A DNA stretch of 64,000 bases from Bacteroidota bacterium. Its GTDB lineage: Bacteria; Bacteroidota; Bacteroidia; Chitinophagales; Chitinophagaceae. The notes beneath the pieces were generated by a model that made no database searches, had not been told where the DNA came from, and saw only the letters and a program-made list of their open reading frames with translations. Where the stretch lies: contig CANHGS010000007.1 in NCBI GenBank assembly GCA_947460595.1, forward strand, positions 1-64,000, read 5' to 3'. Shown here in pieces: positions 9,426-18,510 of this stretch. Positions within the stretch are counted from its first letter, which is position 1. Every line of letters begins with the position of its first letter. Both the position numbers and the translations under genes were made by a program.

Positions 9426-11849
9426 TTATTTGATCCTTTTGGATTCTGATTCTAAACCGGTTTGTCTTTGTCTTGCAGCTTTTACTTGGTTGCTTCCAAA
9501 GCGATAAGTGAAATTCAATCTAAAGGTTTGGCTTTCCCAATAGCCGCCAGCATTAATATAAAGACCACCAAAATTGCTAGTAGCTTTCCAAGGACTGGTA
9601 TGGAAGATATCGGTCACGCTCAATTTTACAGTAGCTTTTTTCTGCATGAATAGTTTTTGAACACCTAGGTCAACACCACCTTGCGGCTTGGTAATCCAGG
9701 TAGCTCCCCAAACACTGGGTCCACTAAACCAGCCACTCAATTCTGCAGAATAGTCTTTGCCAAGTTTGAAACTGTTTTGCATATAAGCACCATAGGTTGG
9801 AATCTCATTATGCACTTTGCTAGCTCCAATTTCCCCATCAAATATTTGGTAGTTATAATAGATATTGGCATAACCGCTCCACCATTTGGTCAGGTTCAAA
9901 GGAGAACCTACAGTCAAACTATAGATCTGTTGTACAGCCAGATTTTTTTGTTGTACAAATGTGGCGTTACCAATGGTATCCGTGGCTTGTGTAGTAAAGT
10001 CTTTGACATAACTATAACCTAGGGTAGTAGTTATCTTAGACAAGAAAGTATGCGCCAATTCTATATTGTCTGTGTATTGTGGACGTAGAAAAGCATTTCC
10101 TTTTTCATAGGTTAACTCGTCTAACTTATTTTCAAAAGGATTCAAGTCTTGGTAAGAAGGTCTATCAATTCTTCTGCTATATGTTAGATTCAATGTATGC
10201 TTGGGATTAATAGTATAGGTAATAGCCGCACTAGGGAAGAAGTCTAGGTAATTCTTTTTGACTTCATTGTCTGCCTGCACTTGACCATCAGCCCTGGTAA
10301 GTACACCCTTGCTATTGGTTTGTTCCAAACGCAATCCACCTTGGAAACTCCATTTGGGATTGAACTGTCGTTGATAGTTTACATAAGCAGCATTCACATT
10401 CTCGTCATAACTAAAACTGTTGCTGCGCGATTGAATTTTAGTAACAGTGCCATTTACGTCTGTATAAAAATCAAAACTATTCTTGGTTTTTACCAAACTG
10501 AATTTGGCACCATAACCCAATTTGCCCTTCCATTTTGGTAATTCCACATCTACTTTAGAGGTTAGGATATCAATATCAGTTGGAGTATAGTTTCTATTGG
10601 CTATTTGGTACAATAAGTTGCCATTTTTGTCATAATAGTTATTGGGTTGGTAAGAATTGCCTCTGCCGCGAAACTGCCCGTAATCAGCGTCAAAATTGAT
10701 TTCTTTACCAGTAGTGTCTGCAAATCTATAATTGATATTTCCATTGACATTGGTTCTGTTCATGGGTACAGTATTCTTGGCTACCAGTTTTTTGATAAAC
10801 TGACCAGTAGGTTTGTAATACACATCGGTTTCTCCAGAACTGGTCCAATCTCCATCGCTGGTATTGGCAGTAACCATGACCCCAAATGTGCTTTTTGAGT
10901 TAACAAATAGGTCAGCACCAGCCTTGATATTGAAGTTTTGATTGTTGTTGACATTCACACTATGTTGGTCATAAATGGTATCTCGCTGTTCCCTGTAGAA
11001 GTCTAGTCCATTTTCATAAGCTCCCAGATTGCCGCTGATATTGCTAAAGAGATTGATTTTTTTATCACGATAGTTCAGGTTCAGACCAGCGTTCCCCTTG
11101 GGTGTAATCCCTTGTACAAAGCCTGCATTCACACTTCCATTGGTGCCATATTTTTTATTCTTCTTTAAACGGATATTGACAATGCCGGCATTTCCACTTG
11201 CGTCATATTTGGCGCTAGGATTGCTGATCATTTCAATGGCTTCAATATCTGCACTATTGATGCTTTTTAGATAAGCTGCAAGGTCTTGACCGTTCAACTG
11301 ACTCATTTTACCATCAATGTAGATTTTAACACCAGACTTGCCCTTCATCTTAATGTTCTCATTGTTATCAACCTGAACACCTGGACTTTTTTGCAATAGT
11401 TCTAGTGCATTACTTCCTGTAGCATTGATACTATTCTCAACATTGAAAATGGTTTTGTCTGCCTTAATTTCTATCATGGGTTTTTTAGAAACCACTGTTA
11501 CATCAGCCAATTTTGTAGCAGCCAGATTTAATACAATGGTTGGTAGTAGAATGTCTTTTCCATCTTCTAATTTGAAGGCATTACTAAACTTTTTTTCTGT
11601 ATTCAGTCCCTGATAAGAAAGAATGTAATTGCCTGATATGGAACTGCTTAACTCATAGCGTCCGTCATTTTCTGTAATAGCAGTCTTAACCAAACTGCTG
11701 TCTTTCTGTTTTAATAAAGCAACGGTTGCTCCGCTGAAAGCCTTGCTGCCATTGTCTTGTACGGTGCCACTGACCGTTGTCTTTGTTTGTGCAATACTGC
11801 TTGCTGTTATCATCAGTGCAGTTGCCACGCTCACAATTTCCTTAATCAT
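9426..11849 (-). CDS. TonB-dependent receptor / outer membrane beta-barrel protein with N-terminal carboxypeptidase-regulatory-like domain
   Basis: TVSGTVQDNGSKAFSGATVALLKQKDSSLVKTAITENDGRYEL; plug ATGSNALELLQKSPGVQVDNNENIKMKGKSGVKIYIDGK; barrel ends LNFTYRFG. Confidence 0.88.
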   Translation of the reverse strand: MIKEIVSVATALMITASSIAQTKTTVSGTVQDNGSKAFSGATVALLKQKDSSLVKTAITENDGRYELSSSISGNYILSYQGLNTEKKFSNAFKLEDGKDILLPTIVLNLAATKLADVTVVSKKPMIEIKADKTIFNVENSINATGSNALELLQKSPGVQVDNNENIKMKGKSGVKIYIDGKMSQLNGQDLAAYLKSINSADIEAIEMISNPSAKYDASGNAGIVNIRLKKNKKYGTNGSVNAGFVQGITPKGNAGLNLNYRDKKINLFSNISGNLGAYENGLDFYREQRDTIYDQHSVNVNNNQNFNIKAGADLFVNSKSTFGVMVTANTSDGDWTSSGETDVYYKPTGQFIKKLVAKNTVPMNRTNVNGNINYRFADTTGKEINFDADYGQFRGRGNSYQPNNYYDKNGNLLYQIANRNYTPTDIDILTSKVDVELPKWKGKLGYGAKFSLVKTKNSFDFYTDVNGTVTKIQSRSNSFSYDENVNAAYVNYQRQFNPKWSFQGGLRLEQTNSKGVLTRADGQVQADNEVKKNYLDFFPSAAITYTINPKHTLNLTYSRRIDRPSYQDLNPFENKLDELTYEKGNAFLRPQYTDNIELAHTFLSKITTTLGYSYVKDFTTQATDTIGNATFVQQKNLAVQQIYSLTVGSPLNLTKWWSGYANIYYNYQIFDGEIGASKVHNEIPTYGAYMQNSFKLGKDYSAELSGWFSGPSVWGATWITKPQGGVDLGVQKLFMQKKATVKLSVTDIFHTSPWKATSNFGGLYINAGGYWESQTFRLNFTYRFGSNQVKAARQRQTGLESESKRIK

Positions 11850-11962
11850 CTTAGTTAGTTTTGTATGGTTAGTACAAAGATGACAGCGAAAGGTTACAAA
11901 AGTTGTAAGCTTTAGTGAGGAGCAGTGAAAGCAGATGATGAGTGGAGTTAATGAAAGTTAAA

Positions 11963-12008
11963 AAAAGTCAAAAGTCAAAAGTCAAAAGTCAAAAGTCAAA
12001 AGTCAAAA
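11963..12008. repeat. Heptanucleotide tandem repeat (AAAAGTC)x6
   Basis: Six perfect consecutive AAAAGTC units at 11963-12004 plus AAAA. Confidence 0.95.
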
Positions 12009-12035
12009 AGGAAGAAAAAAATAAAAGAAAAAAAT

Positions 12036-12066
12036 AAAAAAAAACCCCGATCAAAAGATCGAGGCT
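12036..12066 (-). terminator. Rho-independent terminator of mdh
   Basis: CCTCGATC-ttt-tGATCGGGG hairpin on the minus strand followed by a long T run. Confidence 0.8.
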
Positions 12067-12087
12067 TTGAAAAAAAATATGCAACAA

Positions 12088-13017
12088 TTACAAAGTCTTC
12101 AACACTTCGTTCATGTTTCTAACAGCGTCTGCACTCTTGTTAAATGCAGCTTGCTCTTCTTCATTCAATTTGAAATCCAAGATTTTTTCCCAGCCATTTT
12201 TACCAATGACAACAGGAACACCCAAGCAAATATCGCTTTGGCCATATTCACCTTCTAGGCTTACGCAGCAAGTGAAGAGTTTTTTCTCATCACGCAAAAT
12301 ACTTTCTACTAAGGCAGCTCCGGCAGCACCTGGTGCATACCAAGCAGATGTACCAATCAATTTGGTCAATGTAGCTCCACCCACCATGGTATCTGCAACT
12401 ATTTGATCCTGTTGTTCCTTGGTCAAGAAATTGGTAACAGGAGCACTGTTCCAAGTGGCGTGACGGATCAAAGGAATCATGGTAGTATCACCGTGTCCAC
12501 CTACTACAACTGCATTCAAATCAGCTGGGCTGCAGTTCAGGTGTTGGCTCAATTGATATTTGAAACGAGCACTATCCAAAGTACCACCCATACCAATGAT
12601 GCGGTTTTTGGGAAGTCCAGTTGATTGCAATGCCAAATAAGTCATAGTATCCATTGGGTTACTAATCACAATGATGATGGCATTGGGTGAATATTTCAAA
12701 ATGTTTTCTGCTACTCCTTTTACAATACCAGCATTGGTACCAATCAAGTCTTCGCGAGTCATACCTGGCTTACGAGGAATACCTGAAGTAATTACTACCA
12801 CGTCTGAGTTAGCAGTTTTGGAATAGTCGTTGGTGCTACCACTGATCTTGGTGTCAAAACCAAGCAGGGCTGCTGTCTGCATCATGTCTTGAGCCTTGCC
12901 TTCGCTCAAGCCTTCTTTGATGTCTAAAATCACCAATTCTTGTGCCAGTGCGGCACGTGCGATGTTGTCGGCACAGGTTGCTCCTACGGCACCAGCACCT
13001 ACTACTGTAACTTTCAT
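12088..13017 (-). CDS. mdh: Malate dehydrogenase
   Basis: MKVTVVGAGAVGATCADNIARA; VVITSGIPRKPGMTREDLIGTNAGIVK; VVVGGHGDTTMIPLIRHATWNSAPV. Confidence 0.95.
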   Translation of the reverse strand: MKVTVVGAGAVGATCADNIARAALAQELVILDIKEGLSEGKAQDMMQTAALLGFDTKISGSTNDYSKTANSDVVVITSGIPRKPGMTREDLIGTNAGIVKGVAENILKYSPNAIIIVISNPMDTMTYLALQSTGLPKNRIIGMGGTLDSARFKYQLSQHLNCSPADLNAVVVGGHGDTTMIPLIRHATWNSAPVTNFLTKEQQDQIVADTMVGGATLTKLIGTSAWYAPGAAGAALVESILRDEKKLFTCCVSLEGEYGQSDICLGVPVVIGKNGWEKILDFKLNEEEQAAFNKSADAVRNMNEVLKTL

Positions 13018-13101
13018 ATGCGTTAACTATTTAAAAATGATAAATTCTACGCGTAAAGTTACTGAATAGCTTGACTACTGCCTTATATAATTGTGTTATT
13101 T

Positions 13102-13602
13102 CTATTTAAGAAGTGGCAATAATTGGGGCATTTCTGCGCCTCCGTCAAAGGCCTTGACAAACAAGCCCTTTTTATCGTAAACAGCTACAAAAGGAGTGAA
13201 CTTAACCCTATAAAATGCGGGTACCATATACTTAGGATCTCTTCCTGCATACATATTGGGGTATTTATATAATTCCAAAACATAGAAGAACTCCTTAATC
13301 AATTCCATCTCTTTATAACTAATCCAGACAAAATTTACGTTTTTCAATTTGTCTATATTCTTGACAATCTCCCTAGCCTCGTGTTTACAATGCCCACAGT
13401 CAGGACTAAAATAGATAATGACTGTGGGTACATTCTTGGGTAATTGGTCCCTGGTAAGCCAGCTTTCATCAAATTTCTGAATCCTAAACGCGGGCATATG
13501 GTTGTCCTTCTTATAAGGAGGAAGGGTATCTGTTTGAACTTGAGCTTGTAGGCTTACAAAAGCAATTACAAAGAACAAAAAAAGGGTCAGTTTCTTGATC
13601 AT
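13102..13602 (-). CDS. TlpA-like thioredoxin-domain protein, exported
   Basis: Signal peptide MIKKLTLFLFFVIAFVSLQAQ; VIIYFSPDCGHCKHEAREI (CxxC). The longer ORF start overlaps the next gene and is unlikely. Confidence 0.8.
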   Translation of the reverse strand: MIKKLTLFLFFVIAFVSLQAQVQTDTLPPYKKDNHMPAFRIQKFDESWLTRDQLPKNVPTVIIYFSPDCGHCKHEAREIVKNIDKLKNVNFVWISYKEMELIKEFFYVLELYKYPNMYAGRDPKYMVPAFYRVKFTPFVAVYDKKGLFVKAFDGGAEMPQLLPLLK

Positions 13603-13612
13603 GTTAGAAATA

Positions 13613-14398
13613 TTAAATATTGCCGTTGTTTTTGTTTGCTTCCAGCATCCGCATTTGTTTGGCGTCTTGCAAGAATTCGGAAGCAAAAATAAAGTCGTTG
13701 AGTAATTTGTCCTTGCTAAAAATGATGTCTTTATTAGAACCTTCCCATTGTTTTTGACCATTGTATAAATACACAATATGGTCTCCAATTTCCATCACAG
13801 AATTCATGTCATGGGTAATCACAATGGTGGTAATTTGAAATTCGTCTGTAATTTCTTTGATCAATTTGTCAATGACCATGGATGTTTGAGGATCCAAACC
13901 CGAATTGGGCTCATCACAGAATAAGTATTTGGGATTCAGTACAATGGCTCTAGCAATACCCACGCGTTTTTTCATACCACCACTGATTTCAGAAGGGTAG
14001 CGTTTGTGAGCATCTTTGAGATTAACCCTATCTAATACTTCATTAACGCGTTTCTTTTTTTCAGCTTGGGTCCACCTTGTAAACATGTCTAATGGGAATA
14101 ACACATTTTGTTCTACTGTCATAGAATCAAATAAGGCAGTTCCTTGAAAAAGCATACCAATTTGTTGACGCAATTGTTTGCGGGTATCATTGTCCATGGC
14201 AAACATATCGTCTCCATTGTACAAGATCTGACCTTTGTCAGGTTTAAATAAACCCACCATGCACTTGGTCAGTACTGTCTTGCCACTGCCGCTGGTGCCT
14301 ATGATGAGGTTGCACTTACCGGGCTCCATATTGGCGCTAACATCATTGAGGATGACCCTTTCACCAAATTGTTTAACTATGTTGCGGATTTCAATCAT
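13613..14398 (-). CDS. ABC transporter ATP-binding protein, MlaF-like
   Basis: Walker A GTSGSGKTVL, signature SEISGGMKKRVGIARAI, Walker B YLFCDEPNSGLDP; MlaF-type DxxGTALFDSMTVEQNV. Confidence 0.88.
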   Translation of the reverse strand: MIEIRNIVKQFGERVILNDVSANMEPGKCNLIIGTSGSGKTVLTKCMVGLFKPDKGQILYNGDDMFAMDNDTRKQLRQQIGMLFQGTALFDSMTVEQNVLFPLDMFTRWTQAEKKKRVNEVLDRVNLKDAHKRYPSEISGGMKKRVGIARAIVLNPKYLFCDEPNSGLDPQTSMVIDKLIKEITDEFQITTIVITHDMNSVMEIGDHIVYLYNGQKQWEGSNKDIIFSKDKLLNDFIFASEFLQDAKQMRMLEANKNNGNI

Positions 14399-14422
14399 CT
14401 GGGTGCAAACTACAATTTTGTT

Positions 14423-15634
14423 CTATAAGACAGGAATCTGGTTTCTTAATAAATCTGCAAATTCATCTCTTTTACGAATCAGGTGAGCTTCACCCTCAAG
14501 AACCAAAACTTCTGCAGGTTTGTACCTAGCATTATAATTGCTAGACATTTCAAATCCATAAGCACCTGCATTATAAATAGCCAATACATCGCCCTCGCGT
14601 ACTTCGTGCAATTTTCTATTGGTACCAAATGTGTCTGTTTCACAAATATTACCGGTTACTGTATAAGCGTGAAGCGCCCCATCTGGGTTGCTGATATTTT
14701 CAATGCGGTGATAGGCATCATACATCATGGGTCTTATCAGGTGATTGAGTCCCGTATCTATTCCAGCAAAAACGGTATTGCCAGATTGTTTGAGCACATT
14801 CACGGTGGATAATAGATAGCCACATTCACTCACCAAGTACTTGCCTGGTTCAAACCAACACTGGAATTTTTTACCGTATTGGGCTTCTAAATTCTTCTGA
14901 AAGCGAGCTATCTCCGCACCAAGTTCATCAATATGGGTAATATGGTCACTGTCTTTATAAGCTACTTTAAAGCCGCCGCCCATGTCTAAAAAAGCTAGTT
15001 CTGGAAAATGGGGTAGAAGGGCAGAAAACACATCGGCCACCTGCATAAACACAGCTACTTCTTTGATCTCAGAACCGGTGTGAATATGTAGACCTCGAAT
15101 GTATAAGTTGTATTTTTTTACTAGGTCTAAGATCTGATCCAATTGGTCAATTGGAATTCCAAATTTGCTATTGTCATGACCTGTAGAAATTTTCAAATTA
15201 CCACCTGCCATAATATTGGGGCGTAAACGAATGCCTACAGGATAATCATGGCCATAAGCAGCACCAAATTTTTCTAAATTAGAAAGGCTATCTATGTTCA
15301 CATTAATACCCAATGACACAGCTTCTTGGATCTCAGAAAAATGGATGCCATTACTGGTATAGAGTACGCGTTCTGGAGCCACACCCACGTGTAGGGCTAG
15401 TTTGGCCTCATTGATAGAACTACAATCAATATCGCATCCTATAGCTGCTACATGCTTGAGTACATTAATATTGGTGAGGGCTTTACATGCATAAAAGAAT
15501 CGGGTATCCGAATCCTGAAAAGCCGTTTTTAATTGCCTGAATTGTTGACTGATTTTGTCTGCGTCATAGACATAAACGGGCGTACCATGGGTATTGGCAA
15601 TGGCTGCCAATGTTTCAAAAGACAATGCTTGCAT
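14423..15634 (-). CDS. lysA: Diaminopimelate decarboxylase
   Basis: GTPVYVYDADKISQQFR; FYACKALTNINVLK; DMGGGFKVAYKD; GNICETDTFG; YGFEMSSNYNARYKPAEVLV. Confidence 0.93.
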   Translation of the reverse strand: MQALSFETLAAIANTHGTPVYVYDADKISQQFRQLKTAFQDSDTRFFYACKALTNINVLKHVAAIGCDIDCSSINEAKLALHVGVAPERVLYTSNGIHFSEIQEAVSLGINVNIDSLSNLEKFGAAYGHDYPVGIRLRPNIMAGGNLKISTGHDNSKFGIPIDQLDQILDLVKKYNLYIRGLHIHTGSEIKEVAVFMQVADVFSALLPHFPELAFLDMGGGFKVAYKDSDHITHIDELGAEIARFQKNLEAQYGKKFQCWFEPGKYLVSECGYLLSTVNVLKQSGNTVFAGIDTGLNHLIRPMMYDAYHRIENISNPDGALHAYTVTGNICETDTFGTNRKLHEVREGDVLAIYNAGAYGFEMSSNYNARYKPAEVLVLEGEAHLIRKRDEFADLLRNQIPVL

Positions 15635-15670
15635 TTGCCAAAGATAATTTAATGGAAATAAACGGAAAGA

Positions 15671-16555
15671 TTATTCAGGCTGATCCTTCTGATCTTCTTC
15701 ATCAGAAGCAGCTGATTCATCGGTTGAATCTTGCTCATCAGGCGTCTCTTCAGAATTATCCTCAGAAGTCTCTTCAGTAGCAGGTGTTTCTTCAGATTCA
15801 GTCTCAGTAGAAGTATTTGATTCAGCAATTTCTTCTGTGCTAGTTTCTTCAGGAGCCAATACCAATTCACCATCTTCATTTACTGCTACTACTTCAGAAA
15901 TATCGCCTTCTTCTCCTGGTAGGGTACCGGCCAAAGTTGCGGAGCCAATATTTTCAGCTACAGGTAAATCAGTAAAGTCTTCAGGTCTGGTTCCTTCTAC
16001 CATTTGCTCGGCCAATACCTCTCGGATTTTGGGAAGATCAGATGCAGAATTGATACCAAAATAATCCATGAAATTTTTAGAAGTGGCGTATACCAAGGGT
16101 TTGCCAGGTGCGTGTTCATTGCGCCCGCTGATCAAAATCAATTCCTTCTCTAATAATTTCTGGATGCTATAATCACTATTCACACCACGAATGGCTTCAA
16201 TTTCTCCTTTGGTAATGGGTTGTTTGTATGCAATAATGGCTAAGGTTTCCAAAGCCGCATTGGAGAGTCTTTTTAAGAACTTGTCTCCATTCAATTGGGC
16301 AATAGTCTTGTGGTAATCCTTCTTGGTGAGGAACTGCCAGCCACCGCCGCTTTCCTTTACTTCAAAGGGATAAAATTCAGAATCGTATTTTTCTTTGATG
16401 CCTTGTAATGCGCTATCTACCTGGTCAGGCATGATTCTTTCTTCAAGGAACCCAAAACTGTTGTTGATCAGTTCTACAATATCCAAAGAAGTCAGTGGTT
16501 TGTCACTGGCAAAAATCAGTACTTCAATATGCGGTATAATGGTGCTAATTTCCAA
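15671..16555 (-). CDS. scpB: Segregation and condensation protein ScpB with acidic C-terminal tail
   Basis: IEVLIFASDKPLTSLDIVELI; RLSNAALETLAIIAYKQPITKGEIEAIRGVNSDYSIQKLLEKELI; S/T/E-rich C-terminus. Confidence 0.92.
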   Translation of the reverse strand: MEISTIIPHIEVLIFASDKPLTSLDIVELINNSFGFLEERIMPDQVDSALQGIKEKYDSEFYPFEVKESGGGWQFLTKKDYHKTIAQLNGDKFLKRLSNAALETLAIIAYKQPITKGEIEAIRGVNSDYSIQKLLEKELILISGRNEHAPGKPLVYATSKNFMDYFGINSASDLPKIREVLAEQMVEGTRPEDFTDLPVAENIGSATLAGTLPGEEGDISEVVAVNEDGELVLAPEETSTEEIAESNTSTETESEETPATEETSEDNSEETPDEQDSTDESAASDEEDQKDQPE

Positions 16556-16602
16556 GGCTTGCGTTTCTGTATCGTTAGTAATGGGTTTGAAAAGATAGGA
16601 TA

Positions 16603-17484
16603 TTATCCTTGCAAAGCTGCAGCACCACTCACAATCTCTGTTAACTCAGTAGTAATAGCGGCCTGACGGGCACGGTTATAACTGATCTTCAAAGATTTGA
16701 GTAATTCATTGGCGTTTTCACTGGCTTTGTCCATGGCTGTCATACGTGCACCGTGTTCGCTGGCATTGCCATCTAATACAGCTTTGTATAATTGGGTGTT
16801 CAGGATCTTTGGCATCAGTTCTTCAATCAGGGTTTCTACCGCTGGTTCAAAGATAAAGTCTGTGTTTTTAGCTCCTGCTTTCTTGGCCACTTTTGGAATG
16901 GGTAAGAATGGTTCAGCCACATATGCCTGTGTTGCGGCATTTTTAAATTCGCTGTAGATAATTTCTATGGCGTCAAATTCCTTGTTTTCAAAAGCCTTCA
17001 TAGCAGCTTGTGCAGCAGCCTGAACGGTTTCAAATTTCAGGTTTAAGAAAATGTCTTTGTATGTTTCATTGGTTTTGTAGCCTGATTTGGTTAAAGCTTC
17101 AAATCCCTTTTTACCAATATTCCAAATGGCCACGTTTCCTTTGTTGAATTGGGTTTGGTATTTTTCAACAATAGTAGCTTTGGCCAATTTGATGATATTG
17201 GCGTTATACCCCCCGCAAAGTCCGCGGTCACTAGTAACCACAATCAATAATACTTTTTCAATGGTACGTTCTTCGGCCAATTTTAGTGTTACACCACCTT
17301 CAATGCTGCTCACAATATTGCTCAGCATATCCTGTAATTTCTGTGCGTAGGGACGCATTTGGGTAATGCTGTCCTGAGCTCTGCGCAACTTGGCGGCACT
17401 CACCATTTTCATGGCTTTGGTAATTTGCTGGGTGCTTTGAACACTCTTGATCCTACTACGTACTTCTTTTAATTGACCTGCCAT
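16603..17484 (-). CDS. atpG: F1F0 ATP synthase subunit gamma
   Basis: MAGQLKEVRSRIKSVQSTQQITKAMKMVSAAKLRRAQ; SDRGLCGGYNANI; ARQAAITTELTEIVSGAAAL. Confidence 0.96.
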   Translation of the reverse strand: MAGQLKEVRSRIKSVQSTQQITKAMKMVSAAKLRRAQDSITQMRPYAQKLQDMLSNIVSSIEGGVTLKLAEERTIEKVLLIVVTSDRGLCGGYNANIIKLAKATIVEKYQTQFNKGNVAIWNIGKKGFEALTKSGYKTNETYKDIFLNLKFETVQAAAQAAMKAFENKEFDAIEIIYSEFKNAATQAYVAEPFLPIPKVAKKAGAKNTDFIFEPAVETLIEELMPKILNTQLYKAVLDGNASEHGARMTAMDKASENANELLKSLKISYNRARQAAITTELTEIVSGAAALQG

Positions 17485-17661
17485 ATCTTAATTTTCTAAA
17501 AATTCTTGGTTTGGGAACCGGATTACGGGTCCTGTTTCGGGATGCAAAAGTAGCAGAAACGGCCTGAAATTCCATCCTTTCGGCTAAAAAACAGGGAATG
17601 TGGAAAATTTGGGCCTGTTTTGGCCCTGCCATCGCCCCTTGGGGCAAGAAATAGGCATGAT

Positions 17662-18300
17662 TTAGAGGGGGACTACCAATCCCACACCGTTTTGGGTGGT
17701 GGTTAGTTGTAAGTTACCCAAGTATTGGTTGAGCAATTTGCCATTCTGATGGTGCTGCACATACTGAATTAAATCAAATACCAGTAAAAAAGCGCCTTGT
17801 AGGATTAGACTACTGCCATAACCTTTGGCTTGATCATTGCTTTGGGAATTGCCTTTTTCTTGTAAATACATACCGGTAGTCATATAAGCCACATCTAGTC
17901 CCGTATTTAATAGGAGCAGGGAGGAGATTTTTTGCTGTGCTTTTACATTATCGGCTACTGTATAATGGATTTTTTTGGTTTGTTGTAACCTAAAAAGGCC
18001 ATAACCTGCAATGGCAAGGTTTACGGTATTGAAATAGGCATTCATTCTATGGAAATGCTGTTTAGAGCCGGTAAGATTACCCGCAGAAATACTGCCTTGA
18101 ACCATATTGGCTGCTGACCAAGCCAATAATACGGTAAGGTTGGTTTGGTTTAGTTCATTCCTTCTTTTAGCAACGGAATCCATCACGTTAAAGTTGAAAA
18201 TCGCCGGATTATTTTTGGGCAGGGTATCCAATAGTTGGTCCTGCGCTTGGCCACTGATGCCCATAAGGCAGGTGCCTATTAAGATCAATAGATATTTCAT
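17662..18300 (-). CDS. DUF6992-like exported/membrane protein of unknown function
   Basis: Signal peptide MKYLLILIGTCLMGISGQAQ; several hydrophobic segments; RRNELNQTNLTVLLAWSAANMVQGS. Confidence 0.6.
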   Translation of the reverse strand: MKYLLILIGTCLMGISGQAQDQLLDTLPKNNPAIFNFNVMDSVAKRRNELNQTNLTVLLAWSAANMVQGSISAGNLTGSKQHFHRMNAYFNTVNLAIAGYGLFRLQQTKKIHYTVADNVKAQQKISSLLLLNTGLDVAYMTTGMYLQEKGNSQSNDQAKGYGSSLILQGAFLLVFDLIQYVQHHQNGKLLNQYLGNLQLTTTQNGVGLVVPL

Positions 18301-18394
18301 TGGCCTAAAATTAGCCAATCGGCCCTGACTTTGTTAGGGAGGCCACAAATTTTACAAAACATTAGTGAAAGGGGCGGCAAGGCCTTAAAATCTT

Positions 18395-18402
18395 TACCTT
18401 TG
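18395..18402 (+). promoter_or_regulatory. Bacteroidetes -7 element (TACCTTTG) upstream of secA
   Basis: Matches TAnnTTTG in the divergent intergenic region. Confidence 0.5.
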
Positions 18403-18510
18403 TCCTCATTTTCCGAAAAACTGCTGCCATTTTGTCTAAATCTGCTGGGTAGCATCTTTTTTGACTAGGAAAAACAACCATTTAAGAACTGATTCATACA
18501 ATAGAACCAT

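Noticed and set aside
13603-13788. N-terminal extension of the TlpA-like ORF
   Set aside because: Overlaps the MlaF-like gene in another frame; the signal peptide begins at 13602.
15671-15960. Low-complexity S/T/E-rich tail of ScpB as a possible frameshift or novel domain
   Set aside because: Frame is intact and acidic disordered tails on ScpB are not unusual; no further signal.
17633-17646. GCCCCTTGGGGC hairpin downstream of the DUF6992-like gene
   Set aside because: Short GC palindrome without a clear T tract on the relevant strand; not strong enough to call a terminator.
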